Source: Ceriagrion tenellum
Taxonomy: Eukaryota > Arthropoda > Insecta > Odonata > Coenagrionidae
Direction of reading: 5' to 3'
Assembly: GCA_963169105.1 (NCBI GenBank)
Contig: OY720637.1
Coordinates: forward strand, 35,645,925-35,709,924
DNA: 64,000 bases
Made by a program: the position numbers and the translations under genes. Positions 22,191 through 33,011 of this stretch are shown piece after piece (positions within the stretch are counted from its first letter, which is position 1; every line of letters starts with the position of its first letter). A model generated the notes under the pieces. It had not been told where the DNA came from and did no database searches. It saw only the letters and a program-made list of their open reading frames with translations.

Positions 22191-23309
22191 TGCGGGTGAC
22201 TCCGTAAAAGTGGAACTCAGTGGCTAGTAGGTACCGGATGGCTTAAACTTTGTCCTAAAAATGTAGTTTTATCGAGCGCATAGTTATGAAACTTGTACGG
22301 TGCATGATTTATTACTATCTCCAATTTGATTATTAAATTTATGTATGTGCATGCGGTATAGACATATAAACGAAAAATTATAAATTTTAGATTCCAAAAG
22401 CAGAGTAAGAGACCTAAATGGCTCATAAATTCCTGTGTCTGACAGTACAAAGGTCGACGCACGCAGTGGTACATTAAGGTACATTGTGGCCGATATCAGA
22501 TTCCACAATGTGGTTGTCAGATTTTTCTCGTTATATTTTTCCACCCGGAGAATGCCGAGTTCCTCGAAATTTCGGGCCCGGGGAAGTTGTCCCGCTTGCC
22601 CTTCTGAAAGGGCGGCACTGGTAAGGATAGGTCATGGTGGTTCGATTCGATATGTCCGTAACTCTATTCATACGGGTCTTCGTTACCATTTCCCCCACAT
22701 GGTCGCCATTTATGTGCTTACTAAGCATTTACTACCATTGCACACCCTAGAAAATCTGCGAATATGCGGCGCCAGCCATCATTTCGAATAAAAATGCCCT
22801 GAAAAATCGTCAAAGACGTTGAAAATCTATGGTATGCTTTTAGAGAATAAGCTAAATAAGCACATCAATGGCGGACTTGTTTGCGTTGCAAAGAACTTTA
22901 TCGAAGGAAGATTACAATCAATATTGAACGACTTTGGGGTAGGATATTTTGGAGGAAAGTATTGAAAGCCAGCCAGTTTACTAAGGCTAGTGGCAATAAA
23001 TAAACTTTGACTTGGCGTACCCCGAAAGGAAAAAGTGTGATGGATATGTATGAACGTTCTTTAATGTATTTAAAAAAAAATGAATTCTGTTCGGCGTACC
23101 TTGGTGGAATCGATTCATGCTGGTGAAAAATTGAAGTAACTTTGTGAATTCCAAAATTTTAAAGTGATTTTGTAAAAATTAAAGTAAATTTGTGGAATTT
23201 AAATAGTTACTTTTATTTTTATCTAGTAATATAATCAGCTGTTGTCCTGTATTTAGCTGTTTGAGAAAATGAATAAGCACGTAAGTAAATATGTACGTGT
23301 TTGGAAAAA
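22191..23309. other. No gene; dispersed repeat R2 copy at 22694-22771
   Basis: Only 22694-22771 is recognised. It contains TGTGCTTACTAAGCATTTAC and a GCGAATATGCGGCG end, and matches 62994-63074 in inverted orientation. The rest shows no coding or repeat signal. Confidence 0.55.
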
Positions 23310-23480
23310 GAAGAAATTTTGCGACTTTCACTCGTAAGTTTTTCATTCACGACACGGGTTTCCACAGCTTATGTCACCTTTAGTTTATGTCATCTCCTGA
23401 AGATGGCATGAACTGTCGAAACCCTGTTCGTGAATAAAAAACTTAATAGTGAAATTCGCAAAGTTCGTTCTTTTTCCGCC
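23310..23480. repeat. Inverted repeat of Penelope-terminal type
   Basis: Arms at about 23310-23362 and 23423-23480 are reverse complements over ~50 bp: TTTCACTCGTAAGTTTTTCA pairs with the complement of AAAAAACTTAATAGTGAAAT. The loop contains CTCCTGAAGATGGCATG and the right arm starts TCGAAACCCTG. The 'CTGAAGATG ... TCGAAACC' signature recurs at 34308 and, more loosely, at 46173 and 58340. Confidence 0.75.
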
Positions 23481-23659
23481 ATGGAGAAATTTCGCAAAAT
23501 TACCCCTGACATTGTTCGTTTTGTTAACTACGTGTTTATTAATTAATTAATTCATTCATTCAAAAATGAATGACACGTTAATAAGTAAACACGATAGTAT
23601 TTCGTATTCCTTTTATGTAGGGTTTGGAAATAAATAAATACATCGATGGATAGATATTC

Positions 23660-24400
23660 CGCCTTTCGGTCACCCCTCAATCCCTTATACCCTACGTTTC
23701 GGCGCTCGGAAATTCTTTTCCAAACACCTCCCTCGGCGCACGACATTTTTTTTTCTTCGGGCGAAGGGGTTTGTAAACTGTTGCTCCACAAAAGGGGGCG
23801 GGGAAGCGAAGGGAAGCCAGCCGGCCGTGCGTGGGCGCGAAAGGGAATGCGCTTTTGTCGTTTTGGGCTTGGTGTGCCGTCGGTCGTGTGCGGGAGCCTT
23901 ATCATCTCCAGCGCCACCTTATGTTCGAACTCTCTATCCACCACCCTCCCCTTGCCCTCCTGCGCAGGGCCCCACGGTACGTACTTATTCGCCCCCATCC
24001 CACCACCCCCGAAAAAAAGATAGGGGGTGGAAAAAAATAAAAGTACCAAAGGGACAGGAATAGTTGGTGGGACAGAGGAGAGAGAGAGAGAGTTCCTCTC
24101 TCCCCGACACTCCTCTTTTGATCGCCGGTCCGAGATATGCATCGATCTATTTCGCCCAGTCCGTTCACACGGCAATTCGGAGGAGGGCGGTTTATTCTAT
24201 ACGGCGTGGGGTTTGGGAGTTTCCCGTGTGTGTAAACTGGGGTGATGCTGGCGGGATAAAGGTGGAAGTGTTTAGTGTTGGTGGAGGAGGAAAAGGGGGC
24301 GTGGTGGGAGTGTTTATGGACCCAGGGGCCCGGAAGGTGGAAAATTGGTGGGCAGCATCCCCGCGTGTGTGGGAGGCTGTCGCGTAAATACCGCCCTTGT
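23660..24400. other. GC-rich, purine/pyrimidine-skewed island
   Basis: This 0.75 kb GC-rich block has C+T-rich and G+A-rich sub-blocks on the plus strand, including GAGAGAGAGAGAG at 24078-24090. Six overlapping open frames exist on both strands, up to 207 codons (23552-24175, minus). Simultaneous openness in opposing frames, low-complexity composition and lack of domains argue against coding. A promoter or CpG-type island cannot be excluded. Confidence 0.5.
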
Positions 24401-25289
24401 TTGAGGTTACGTTTTTTTATCATATTATATTTTCATATTCCTCTCGGCCCTTTTTGTGTTTTCTCCCTCCTCTTCGCCTCTCCCTCCCTCTTTTTCTGAC
24501 CCTTCCATGTCCGCGCTTTTGAATAATTAAATATATCGTCGAACGGCCTTGAAAATGCTCCTCCCCGGCAATTTTCATTAAGGCATCTTTATTTTTTTTA
24601 CGGTTTCACTTTTCTCAATTAGCTCTCCCGTAAAAATGGAATCCAAATGGATCTTTATTCACAGAGGTGTTCGCGCGATTTTTTTTTCGAATGGGGCATT
24701 CCAATTTCACCGTTCCTTCAGGAGAGTAAGATTAATTGTTTTAAAAAAAACCTGTCTGAAAAAATTTCTCCTCAAGAGTGGGTATTCGGCTGAGCGAATA
24801 ATTTTTAAACGTTTTCAAAGAAATATCGAGGGTATCTTCTTCCTTTCAACTTATAGGCCATTTTTCGTTTGGTGTGAGGGAATGGATTTTTTGCCTGTAG
24901 ACTGTATTAATTTCCTATTTTCTATTAATTCGCGTTCAATTAGCGATAATTTTCAAACGTGATCGCATCAGTCCAGATGAAATTTTTGATGAGAATATCT
25001 CGAAGAAGTTCTGAAGTGATTTTATTACACGAGTTGGAACTTATAAACGACTTACTGGCTTCTCCGAAGATTTTCACCTCTATGATGCACCGTAATGTTT
25101 TTCTTTAAGAGTTGTATTTTTAATACCTTAGGCCACTGCTTTTAAGATTGAAACATAACTCTGCATTACGTAAACATGAGGAGCTAAAGCTACTACATAC
25201 ATGAGCTAAAAATGCAGAGGAATATCACCTTGTAACTAATATACTCTGGTGAAGGGGATACTAAAAAGAAAAAAAATGGTGCTCCATCC
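24401..25289. other. No recognisable feature
   Basis: This is AT-rich sequence. The frame at 24636-24962 (plus, 108 codons) has no recognisable domain. Confidence 0.45.
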
Positions 25290-25694
25290 AATTTTCAGGT
25301 CCCATCCCTAATCGAATTGTAAACTTTTTCCCCAGAGACGACTTTTATATCTCTTTTTAGACCCCATATAATTTAAAGAACACGTTTGTTAAGTTTAAGG
25401 ACCGCATGGACTCAAACCAGAAAAGTGGTGTCTATGCCCTAAATTGTAACGACTGTGATAATGTGTACATTGGGCAAAGTCAAAGAAATTCTAATATAAG
25501 AACTAAGGAACATTTTAGTGCTTTAAAGGCAATTGTGAGAATAGAAGCAACTTTGCTAAACAACGATTCTGTAAAGGACATGACAGTGAATTTTTAATCA
25601 ATATTTTACATTTTAACCATTGTCCACGTGAGCTAAATGCCCGTGAACAACTCGAAAATTTAAGAAGAATGCATGCTCGTGATGTATGTGTTGT
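25290..25694 (+). mobile_element. Penelope-like element fragment (GIY-YIG endonuclease)
   Basis: The plus-strand frame reads NTFVKFKDRMDSNQKSGVYA near 25380-25435. It then gives CNDCDNVYIGQSQRN and RTKEHFSAL (25440-25530), the linker plus start of a GIY-YIG domain, here GVY...YIG. After a frameshift or stop at 25597 the sequence still reads toward a conserved end with NNSKI-like residues at 25650-25670. The RT domain is missing upstream. The fragment ends exactly at a MITE insertion at 25696. Confidence 0.85.
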
Positions 25695-25695
25695 T

Positions 25696-26255
25696 AAGGT
25701 AGTTTTAGCGAAATATCGTTTTACCTAGAAATCAAAGAATCTGGTCTCGTTTTAAAGATTAATATCTCAGCCTTCTAATAACTCCAAAAATTCAACCCCT
25801 TACCACATTACTTTGGGAGCTATTTGCCAAACAATACCAGCCATTTTACAGGGAAAATGGTACGTGTATGCACTCCGGGGGGACCTCAAATTAAAAATGA
25901 TGCATTTCCTACTCTTAGATATCGTTAAAAAATCAACAGGGTGTAGTTTGTGTTTTTTCTCAACTATTTTTGAAAATTAATCATATTGTCACCGCAGTAA
26001 ATTCTTCGGGATCACAATAAACCTTCCTTTTTGATGGAGTTTCAAACGTACCGCGGTAAAAAAATGAGGCAAGTTAAAGACTTATTTAGATATTTTCATT
26101 TGATTACTTACAATTTCTGTCATGTAAATATATATTATTGCACCATTAATAAAGCAATATTAAATTGATGTGTCTTACAGCTGGTGAAATTTAAAGGTAT
26201 AATTCGACTATGGTCTCTATTCTGACTAGTGAACTATCTCGCTCGGACTACCTTA
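25696..26255 (-). mobile_element. TAAGGTAG MITE, complete copy (a)
   Basis: This ~558-bp non-autonomous element is flanked by TA on both sides (25695-25696 and 26254-26255). Its ends are AGGTAGTTTTAGCGAAATAT and ATCTCGCTCGGACTACCT. Internal landmarks shared by all copies, given here in this copy's plus-strand form, are GGAAAATGGTACGTGTATGC near 25855 and TTTGATGGAGTTTCAAACGT near 26030-26050. No ORF is present. TA flanks suggest Tc1/mariner-type mobilisation, which is an inference. Confidence 0.88.
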
Positions 26256-26394
26256 ACGAATGCTAGTTCCCTCCCCTAACCTTGGGGCAGTTACACTCTT
26301 TAACCTGCCACCTCCCTCTCTTCCCCCCCCCTCTTGTCCTTTTTTCCGCCCCTCACTTCTGTTCCCTTCCAACATATGAGCGAGTTCCCGACCT

Positions 26395-26445
26395 TTGGTT
26401 GCACCTGATGATGATACTAATGTATTGAAACCCGGGTCGCGTTTT
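26395..26445 (+). repeat. Penelope-type terminal motif
   Basis: CACCTGATGATGATACTAAT followed by TTGAAACCCGGGTCGCGTTT repeats the 'CTGAtGATG ... GAAACCCGGGT' pattern seen at 46240-46270. Only the core is recognised. Confidence 0.45.
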
Positions 26446-27334
26446 CGTGCGTTTTATTTATGTGGCGTAGTAAAATTCACCATTAAATATGTCTTAGGAT
26501 ATATACCACAAATACTACCAATGATTTTGTTTTATCTGTTGAAATATCTCCTTCGAGGAGGCAAATTTACTGTTGTATCTGTTAAAAAAAGGGTATACAC
26601 ATGTATTTGAAGAAAGTAAATGTCTGTAAACAATCAACACGGAAACATATTGAGCTTCCCGCTGTATTTCAAGTCGCTTTTGTCGCCGTGGGAATATTCA
26701 GTCACGAAATCGAGTAACTGGACTCTGAAGCGTACTTGTGTGGAAACTTTTCTCTAGATGCCTCACCTGTGTGGAGGCATGATGTCATGTCTATGAACTC
26801 GGGGGAGGTGAGTGATTGCGAGGTGGATAATGCATCATGGGAAATGACGTGGTTGAGGGGCGAGGTGTAGTGAAGGGGTACATGGGTAGAGAGAGTATGC
26901 AATAGCGTGTCGCGGGGCAAAATGTGTGTATCTTGGGGATGCAGTTATTGTGGGTATCACAGTGTCCGGCGCTCGAGCGATCCAAAGCGGGATAGAGAGG
27001 CTGATGGGGGGGGGGGTGGATACTGGAGAATGGAGGGATGAGACTAATTGCCTGGTTGATGAGAATAACGCAGGCAACTTGACGGAAGGGGAGGGGTAAT
27101 TGGAACGCATATTTAACTAAAAGGAACGTGGGGAATCCTAGAATGAGCGTGTCTGTCATTATTGAGGAGATTCAGAAAAATTATATTTTGTCGTTAACTC
27201 TATAAAAAACATCATGCGGGTATTCCACGGTGTGCTGTTTTATTACCTTTTTTTTATAGAGTACGTCCCGACATGTTTCGTAAACCGTTTCTGTATTCGT
27301 ATGCAGTCGTATGAATAGGTTAGTAGAGCTTTTA
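26446..27334. other. No recognisable gene
   Basis: A moderately GC-rich, G-skewed stretch (26740-27100) has overlapping minus-strand frames at 26702-26920, 26791-27159 and 26835-27110. All are low-complexity and none is recognised. Confidence 0.45.
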
Positions 27335-27782
27335 AGGATTTATTTAGGTATTTTCATTTGATTACAAACTTTACTCATTATTCACGTGGTACGTTTGAAA
27401 CTCCATCAAAACGGAAGGTTTATTTTGATTCCGAAAAGTTTACTGGGGTGACGATATGATTAATGTTCAAAAATAGTCGAGAAAACACAAACTACACGCT
27501 GTTAGTTTTTTTACGACATCGAAGTGTGAGAAATTACTTATTTTTTAAATAATGGATAATTAATAATTAGTAAAATAATGTAATGGGTTAATAATCGCTG
27601 AAGTGCATGCATGTACCATTTCCCATTCTAAAGGGCTGGTATTTTTTGGCAAATAACTCCGAAAGTAATGTGGTCAGGGGTTGAATTTTTGATGTCAATG
27701 GAAGGGTGAGATATCTATCTTTAAAATGAGGCCAAATTAATTGATTTCTAGGTAAAATGATATTTTGCTCAAACTACCTTAA
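27335..27782 (+). mobile_element. TAAGGTAG MITE, 5'-deleted copy (b)
   Basis: The sequence from TTTATTTAGGTATTTTCATT onward is collinear with the other copies, including CGTTTGAAACTCCATCAAAA near 27390 and CTAGGTAAAATGATATTTTG near 27750. It ends CAAACTACCT at 27779 followed by TA. The first ~130 bp of the element are missing. Confidence 0.8.
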
Positions 27783-27789
27783 CAAGTAA

Positions 27790-28190
27790 AACAAACTTCT
27801 CACCTTCACCAACATCAGTTTGAAACTGAAAAAAAACCTTCTCAAGACGTTTGTGTTGAGTGTGCCGCTCTATGACTGTGACACGTGGACGTTCGGGGAA
27901 TCAGAGAGGAAAAGGTTGGACGCGTTAGAAACGTGGTGCTACCGTAGGATGTTGAAGATTCTCTGTGTAGACAGAGTCACCAACAGTGATGTAAGAAGAA
28001 GGATAAGGGAAGCGCCATTTTTGCTCGAGACAATTAACAGAAGGAAAGCAACATAAGCAGGCCTAGAGTGGAATACACTGGACAGATTTCGGAAGAGCTG
28101 GGATGTACCTCATACCACCTTGAAGGAGTTGGCCCAGTACAGAGAAGAATAGAGGAGAATTGCTGCTGCAAACCAATCCTAGGATTGTAA
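27790..28190 (+). mobile_element. LINE family IV, RT C-terminal fragment
   Basis: The plus-strand frame at 27820-28056 reads KKNLLKTFVLSVPLYDCDTW, then LDALETWCYRRMLKI and RIREAPFLLETINRRKAT, the thumb region of a LINE RT. After a deletion, TLKELAQYREE and AAANQS (28115-28180) give the protein's C-terminus. It starts directly beside MITE copy b. Dead. Confidence 0.82.
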
Positions 28191-28870
28191 CCAAAAGAAG
28201 AAGAGAAGATGCATTGTCTGAAATATATCTTGTTGCCGGGAAAGCCTCAAGATGGACAAGTTTTTTTAAAAATGAAAGACCTTTTTCCTGTCTCTTGATC
28301 AGTTGTTTCTCGCTCAACTAATGAATTGTTTTTTTCAGCACGATTCGCGCATTACTTTTATCCAAAGGCGCTGCTACAGTTGCGATTTTTATCAGTTGCA
28401 GTATTCTGTGACAAGGGAGAGTCACATTCCGGGAACCTCTGGGATCCTCCAGTTTAGCAGGTTTTCGAAAAAACTTAGCATCTTTCAATTTTAAAACGAA
28501 GCAAACTGTTTACTCGACAAGTTCGTTAGCCTGCCTTGGGAATTCCACCTCGCAAAACGTGGAGCAGAGCTGTGGGAAGAAGATTTGTTTGCAGTAGAGT
28601 AACTCAGTGAGGTTTTCCGCGAGAAAGAAGTTTGCGAAATAGGAACGGGTGGATCATTTTAATTGCTCATGTAGGATTTTGAACAGACATAGGGGAAGTA
28701 AAAAAAAGACTATAGCGTTGGAGAAGCATTTACATGCAACTTCATCCGACGGTCGCGAAGGATCCTATATTACGGTAGCAATGAGGAATGCTGTTAAAAA
28801 AAGTTGGTCGAGAGTTTAACATGGATTATGGTTTCCAATCATTGCATGTTCAAGTGATATGGTACGCTCG
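28191..28870. other. No recognisable feature
   Basis: Only short unrelated open frames occur (28063-28317 minus, 28303-28494 plus). No repeat family is recognised. Confidence 0.45.
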
Positions 28871-28874
28871 CACG

Positions 28875-28995
28875 AAGTCACTCGCACGGTTGTATTACTC
28901 CAAATGGATAAAATTCGCCATGAAAAAATCATTTGACTTGACAGGGATTTGATCCTGGATCTCCCAATCACCGGTCAGGTGTGTTAGCCAGTTAT
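28875..28995 (-). mobile_element. tRNA-derived SINE (family a), degraded
   Basis: The minus strand reads AATAACTGGCTAACACACCT, CGGTGATTGGGAGATCC, a decayed B box GGATCAAATCC, then a tail TGATTTTTTCATGGCGAATT. The copy at 63835-63940 is close to it, down to the flanking CGAAGTCACTCG block. Confidence 0.75.
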
Positions 28996-29051
28996 TCAAC
29001 CAAGCCATCATCATTTAAAGCGAATTTCTGTGTAACTAGTTATTTACATTT

Positions 29052-29665
29052 TCATACTATCCTGCGAGCCGCCGCTTGGGCGTGTGGCTGGGGGTGTTAG
29101 GACACCAGCCGTGTAAATATGTAAGGGATAAGGTTTTGGGAGGTGCAATGGTGACGTGTATTATGGGAGTGTATTTGGTAGAGCTCAGTTTTTATTGAGG
29201 TCGCTTATTGTGCGCGAAAAGAACGAGTTTTTGTACCCACCTGTTCGGCAATGTACCCCTCTTTTTTATCGCATCTGTCGGACCCAGAGATGTAGTGAGG
29301 CGTCATGATAATATTCTCTGTGTCGCTCAGAAACTGTATTATCTGAAAAAGTATTATCTGCTTCGACCGACACTGTCGATATCATCAGTTCCTGAATTTC
29401 AGGTGATTGGAGCGTTCGGCAATGTACCCCCTATCTGTCAGGCAATATATCCCTCTTATTTTATCGCTTCTGTCAGACCTAGAGATGTAATGAGGCGTCA
29501 TGATAATATTCTCTGTGCCTCTCTGAAACACACTTGTTATGTATTTCTCAAGAAAGCTAAGCCTTGCGTGTAGCCTCCGAGTATCTAGGGGCTCCCATCT
29601 TAATCCCTCTAAAAGTTGTGACACACTATATGTTTTATTTAAAACAGAATTGTAATCAGCAGACA
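29052..29665 (-). mobile_element. LINE family I, 3' end with internal duplication (copy E)
   Basis: The minus-strand frame near 29660-29385 reads YNSVLNKTYSVSQLLEGLRW, EPLDTRRLHARLSFLEK and YISRSDRSDKIRGIYC, the C-terminal RT region. The segment with CGGCAATGTACCCC...GATGTAGTGAGGCGTCATG occurs twice, at about 29244-29340 and 29424-29530, so the copy has an internal ~180-bp-period duplication. The 3' terminus is at 29056-29100 (ATCCTGCGAGCCGCCGCTTG). Dead. Confidence 0.83.
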
Positions 29666-29989
29666 CTAGAACGTCGCTGAGGAAGTTGAACCGGGTGGAG
29701 GACGCGACGCGTCGCAGAGTGCAGGATCTCATGCACAAATACGGACACCGGATGAGCTCCTAAAGACGGACTCACACTCGCTGAAAGACTAGTGCAACTC
29801 ACGTGGGGAGGTTGAGGATGGGGGGATTGTGGGCCGAGAGGAGACGGGAAAAAATACGAAAGAAAAAATACGAAAATGCGACACAGGAAATATCCACAAG
29901 TGCACCTTTTCCGTTCTCGTATTAAGCGGAACGCTTCCTTTTTAAAAACCCAGAACTATTCCTTTTAGAGAGAGAGAAAAAAAAGGACG

Positions 29990-30260
29990 GGGTACACCAC
30001 CTCATGCCTTCTCATTCGTCGGGGCTTGTCCTCCTCCCCTCTCCTCGCCTGTGTCCCCCTCTCTCCTTTTGTCCTTGCCCACAACCCTCAAACGTCCTTC
30101 CCCAGAACTCATGCCTCCCCGCCCTCCCTCCCTCGCTACATCCCGCCCGACCCCCCGACGAATCTCTTCCCCCAACGCCACATCCCAAAGACGGTGGACT
30201 GCTCCCTTTTAAAGAACCGTTCCTCGGACGAAGGGTTGGGCAGCGGCGCGGAACAGGTAA
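29990..30260. other. C+T-rich island
   Basis: The plus strand is rich in CCCCTCTCC-type sequence from about 30010 to 30180. Two overlapping plus frames (30004-30285, 30026-30292) are Pro/Ser/Leu-rich with no domain. They are judged compositional rather than coding. Confidence 0.5.
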
Positions 30261-30303
30261 TGCATCTACTTTTTCGTCAGCATAAGCGATAGCCGTTTCG
30301 CGC

Positions 30304-30950
30304 TAAGGTAGTCCAAGCGAGATAGTTCCCTAGTCATAATAGAGACCATATTCGAAGTATACGTTTTAATTTCATCAGCTGTAGGACACATCAATTAAAT
30401 ATTGCGTTTAAACTTCATTGGTGAAGGCGTAACTTTGTGGAGTGACTCTACCGACATGACAGTTATCTCTTATTAGTCATTAAATATTGCGTTATTAATT
30501 GTGCAAATATCTAGTTTTATATTACAGAAATTGTCAGCAATTTAATGAGAATATCTAAATAAGTCTTTAACTTGACTCATTATTTTCACGCAGTACGTTT
30601 GAAACTCCATCAAAACGGAAGGTTTTTTGTGATTCCGAAGAATTTACTGCGGAGACAATATGATCAATTTTCAAATATAGTTGAGAAAACATACAAACTA
30701 CTCGCTGTTAGTTTTTTTTACGTCCTCTAAGTGTTAGAAATACCTCATTTTGTTAATAATGTCTCTCTGCAGTGCATGCACGTACCATTTCCCATGTGAA
30801 ATGGCTGGTATTTTTTGGCAAATATCTCCGAAAGTGATGCGGTAAGGGGTAGAAGTTTTGGTGTCATTGTATAGGTGAGATATTTTTCTTTCAAGTGTGC
30901 CCAAAATCATTGATTTCTAAGTAAAATGATATTTCGCTCGGACTACCTTA
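30304..30950 (+). mobile_element. TAAGGTAG MITE, complete copy (c)
   Basis: The copy begins AGGTAGTCCAAGCGAGATAG at 30306 after TA (30304-30305) and ends ATATTTCGCTCGGACTACCT at 30948 before TA (30949-30950). It is ~643 bp, longer than copy a because of an extra ~85 bp near 30410-30490. The right-hand TA is also the left-hand TA of copy d. Confidence 0.88.
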
Positions 30951-32101
30951 AGGTAGTTTGAGTGAGATAGACCCCTAGTCAGAATGGAGACCATAATCGA
31001 ATCATACGTTTCAATTAGCATGTGGAGCATATGAAGGAATGAGTGCCTGTCTATGGGAGCGAAAATCGCCGTGTACAAACGTATACTTCTCCTCAATTTG
31101 TTGTATGGTTGTGAAACATGGGTATGTCAGGATAGGCATAAGAGTAGACTAAACGCCGTGGGTATGAGTTCTTTGAGGAGCGTTTGCGGCAAAAGTAGGA
31201 TGGATAGGGTCAGAAATGTGTAGGTTATGAATGAGTGTGGGTTAAATGCTCCAGTAATGGACGTGTATGAAAGGAGTGTGCTTCGTTGGTTTGGCCATGT
31301 TGAGAGAATGGATGAGAGTCGAATAACGAAACAGATATATGAGAGTAGAATGAATGGTGTGAGAGGTAGAGGTAGGCCGAGAAATTGTGGTTGAATGTGG
31401 TTGAGGAAATTCTTATGAGGAGGAATATTAGGAGTCTTAAAAACAGGAGGGCGTGTATGAAGCAGTGTATGGGGGTAAACGAAGCAAAAGAGGTTTGCAA
31501 GGATATGTCAGTATGGAGGAAGTTATTGAAGCAGAGTTAGGTGTGCAAATATGTATTTATGAGTGAAACTTTGTGACTGTGCCTAACCCGGAAGGGAACG
31601 GCGTGATTGGTATGTATGTACGTTTCAATTTCAGTAGCTGTAGGAAGCATGGATTAAATATTACATTATTAATACGGCAATAATATACTTTTATAAATCT
31701 GAAATTCTAAATAATTAAATTAATCTTTAATTTGACTCATTATTTTACGCGATACTATTCCCACAAAATGGAAGGAATTTTGTTATTCTAAAATAAATAC
31801 TGTGGTGACTCAGCGATTCATTGTCAAAAGTAGTCTTAAAAACGTACAGACTACTCACTGTTAATTTTTGACGATACATAGGACTTAGAAATTTATCATT
31901 TTTTTTAAAATAATGCCCCTCTGGAGTGCATACACGTACCATTGCCCGTGCAAAATAGCTGGTAGTACGGAATATGTCTCGGAAAGTAGTTCGGTAAGGG
32001 GCTGACATTTTGGTATCTTTGGAAGAGCAAGATATTTTTCTTTAAAATGATACCGAATTCATTGATTTCTAGGTGTTATGAATTTCGATCAAACTTCCTT
32101 A
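30949..32101 (+). mobile_element. TAAGGTAG MITE copy (d), interrupted by a LINE
   Basis: This copy abuts copy c head to tail, sharing one TA dinucleotide. It begins AGGTAGTTTGAGTGAGATAG at 30951 and ends CGATCAAACTTCCT at about 32098 before TA. A LINE (31017-31618) splits it within TACGTTTCAATT. Internal landmarks are more diverged than in copies a and c, which suggests an older insertion. Confidence 0.85.
31017..31618 (+). mobile_element. LINE family II insertion with 12-bp duplication
   Basis: The flanking target-site duplication is TACGTTTCAATT at 31005-31016 and 31619-31630. The plus strand codes, with frameshifts, KIAVYKRILLNLLYGCETW near 31053-31110, LRSVCGKSRMDRVRN near 31172-31220, GLNAPVMDVYERSV and LRWFGHVERMDESRITKQ (31240-31340), and GVRGRGRPRN near 31360. 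The 3' untranslated part has GAAGGGAACGGCGTGATTGG at 31591-31610 and a short TATGTATG tail. It is strongly 5' truncated and is the best-delimited LINE in the window. Confidence 0.9.
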
Positions 32102-32169
32102 ACTTGGATATTGGAGGATATCATGCGAAGTTGAATTCACCTATTCGCGGCAAACTTTCAAAGCGCAGG

Positions 32170-32510
32170 TTCCTCATTCAGTTTTTGTGCCTTTAGCACT
32201 TTTCGTATTTTCTGTCCCATCCTTCTCCCATTCATCCCTTTCCCGTCCCTGCCTCATCCCCATTCGTCTCATCCACCTTTCCGTGGTGTTTCTGGCGGAA
32301 GTGAGGCGAGTTGGAAGGTTTGGCGTGGGAGTCACGGCGAGAAAGATCCCATTCACCCCCCGAGGCATTCCCATTCTCACTCGTCCTTTCTTTATTCCTC
32401 ACTTTGCTTTCTATACCATCTCGGACCGACCAGAGGGATCAACCACCACGGGGATGGCTACCTTTCCCTTCGAAAGGTGCTCAAACAGCAACCACAGCCA
32501 CTGGATTCGT
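32170..32510. other. C+T-rich island
   Basis: The plus strand is pyrimidine-rich with several open frames (32187-32543, 32311-32535) and a minus counterpart at 32174-32380. No domain is recognised; it is judged compositional. Confidence 0.5.
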
Positions 32511-32544
32511 TTTTCGGCAAGGAAACCGAATGTAGGAGGTTAAC

Positions 32545-32870
32545 ACACTATAGAGTGCTACGCTCCACAGGAATGTCTTCACATACCGTTTCCTGGTTTG
32601 TAGTAGTATCTTCTTTGAGCACAGCAGTTGTCTTTTTCTCATGAACGCCTTCTTAGATCGGGCTATTCTCCACTGAATTTCCGTTGTACTTTTTCCGTCC
32701 CACGTGATGGTACTTCCGAGATAGGTGAAGGAATCCACTCGCCCTGATACCTCTCCTCTTAGGGTGACTTCTACATTCAGTTTCTCTCTTCCGCATGCTT
32801 GGATTTTAGTTTTCGTATTATTTTTTTCATGTTGTAAACTTGGAGATCTTGGTCCTTGAGGTTAAGTGAC
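32545..32870 (-). mobile_element. LINE family IV, RT fragment
   Basis: The minus-strand frame reads EKLNVEVTLRGEVSGRV near 32795-32740, DSFTYLGSTITWDGKSTTEI, then RIARSKKAFMRKRQLLCSKK and YVKTFLWSVALYS (32735-32565). FTYLGSTI followed by RI..AKKAF is the post-catalytic RT motif of this family. The RT continues, broken by a SINE, at 33012-33115. Confidence 0.82.
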
Positions 32871-32879
32871 CTTTGAAGA

Positions 32880-33010
32880 TCATCATCATGCACATGCCCG
32901 CCATGCCAATCATGCCCTCGAGTGGTGAAAACCCTATCCCAAACGGGAGTCGAACCTGCAACCTTAGCATGCCAGGACTTAACCCTTCCGCCACCCGGGA
33001 CGGCACTAAT
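32880..33010 (-). mobile_element. tRNA-derived SINE (family b)
   Basis: The minus strand reads GTCCCGGGTGGCGGAAGG, TTAAGTCCTGGCATGC, B box GGTTCGACTCC near 32959-32949, then TTTTCACCACTCGAGGGCATG. The head and this post-B-box block match the SINE at 62689-62880. It splits a LINE family IV region. Confidence 0.78.
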
Positions 33011-33011
33011 G

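Noticed and set aside
23552..24175. 207-codon minus-strand open frame
   Set aside because: It is overlapped by five other open frames on both strands in the same island, and the protein has no domain or consistent composition.
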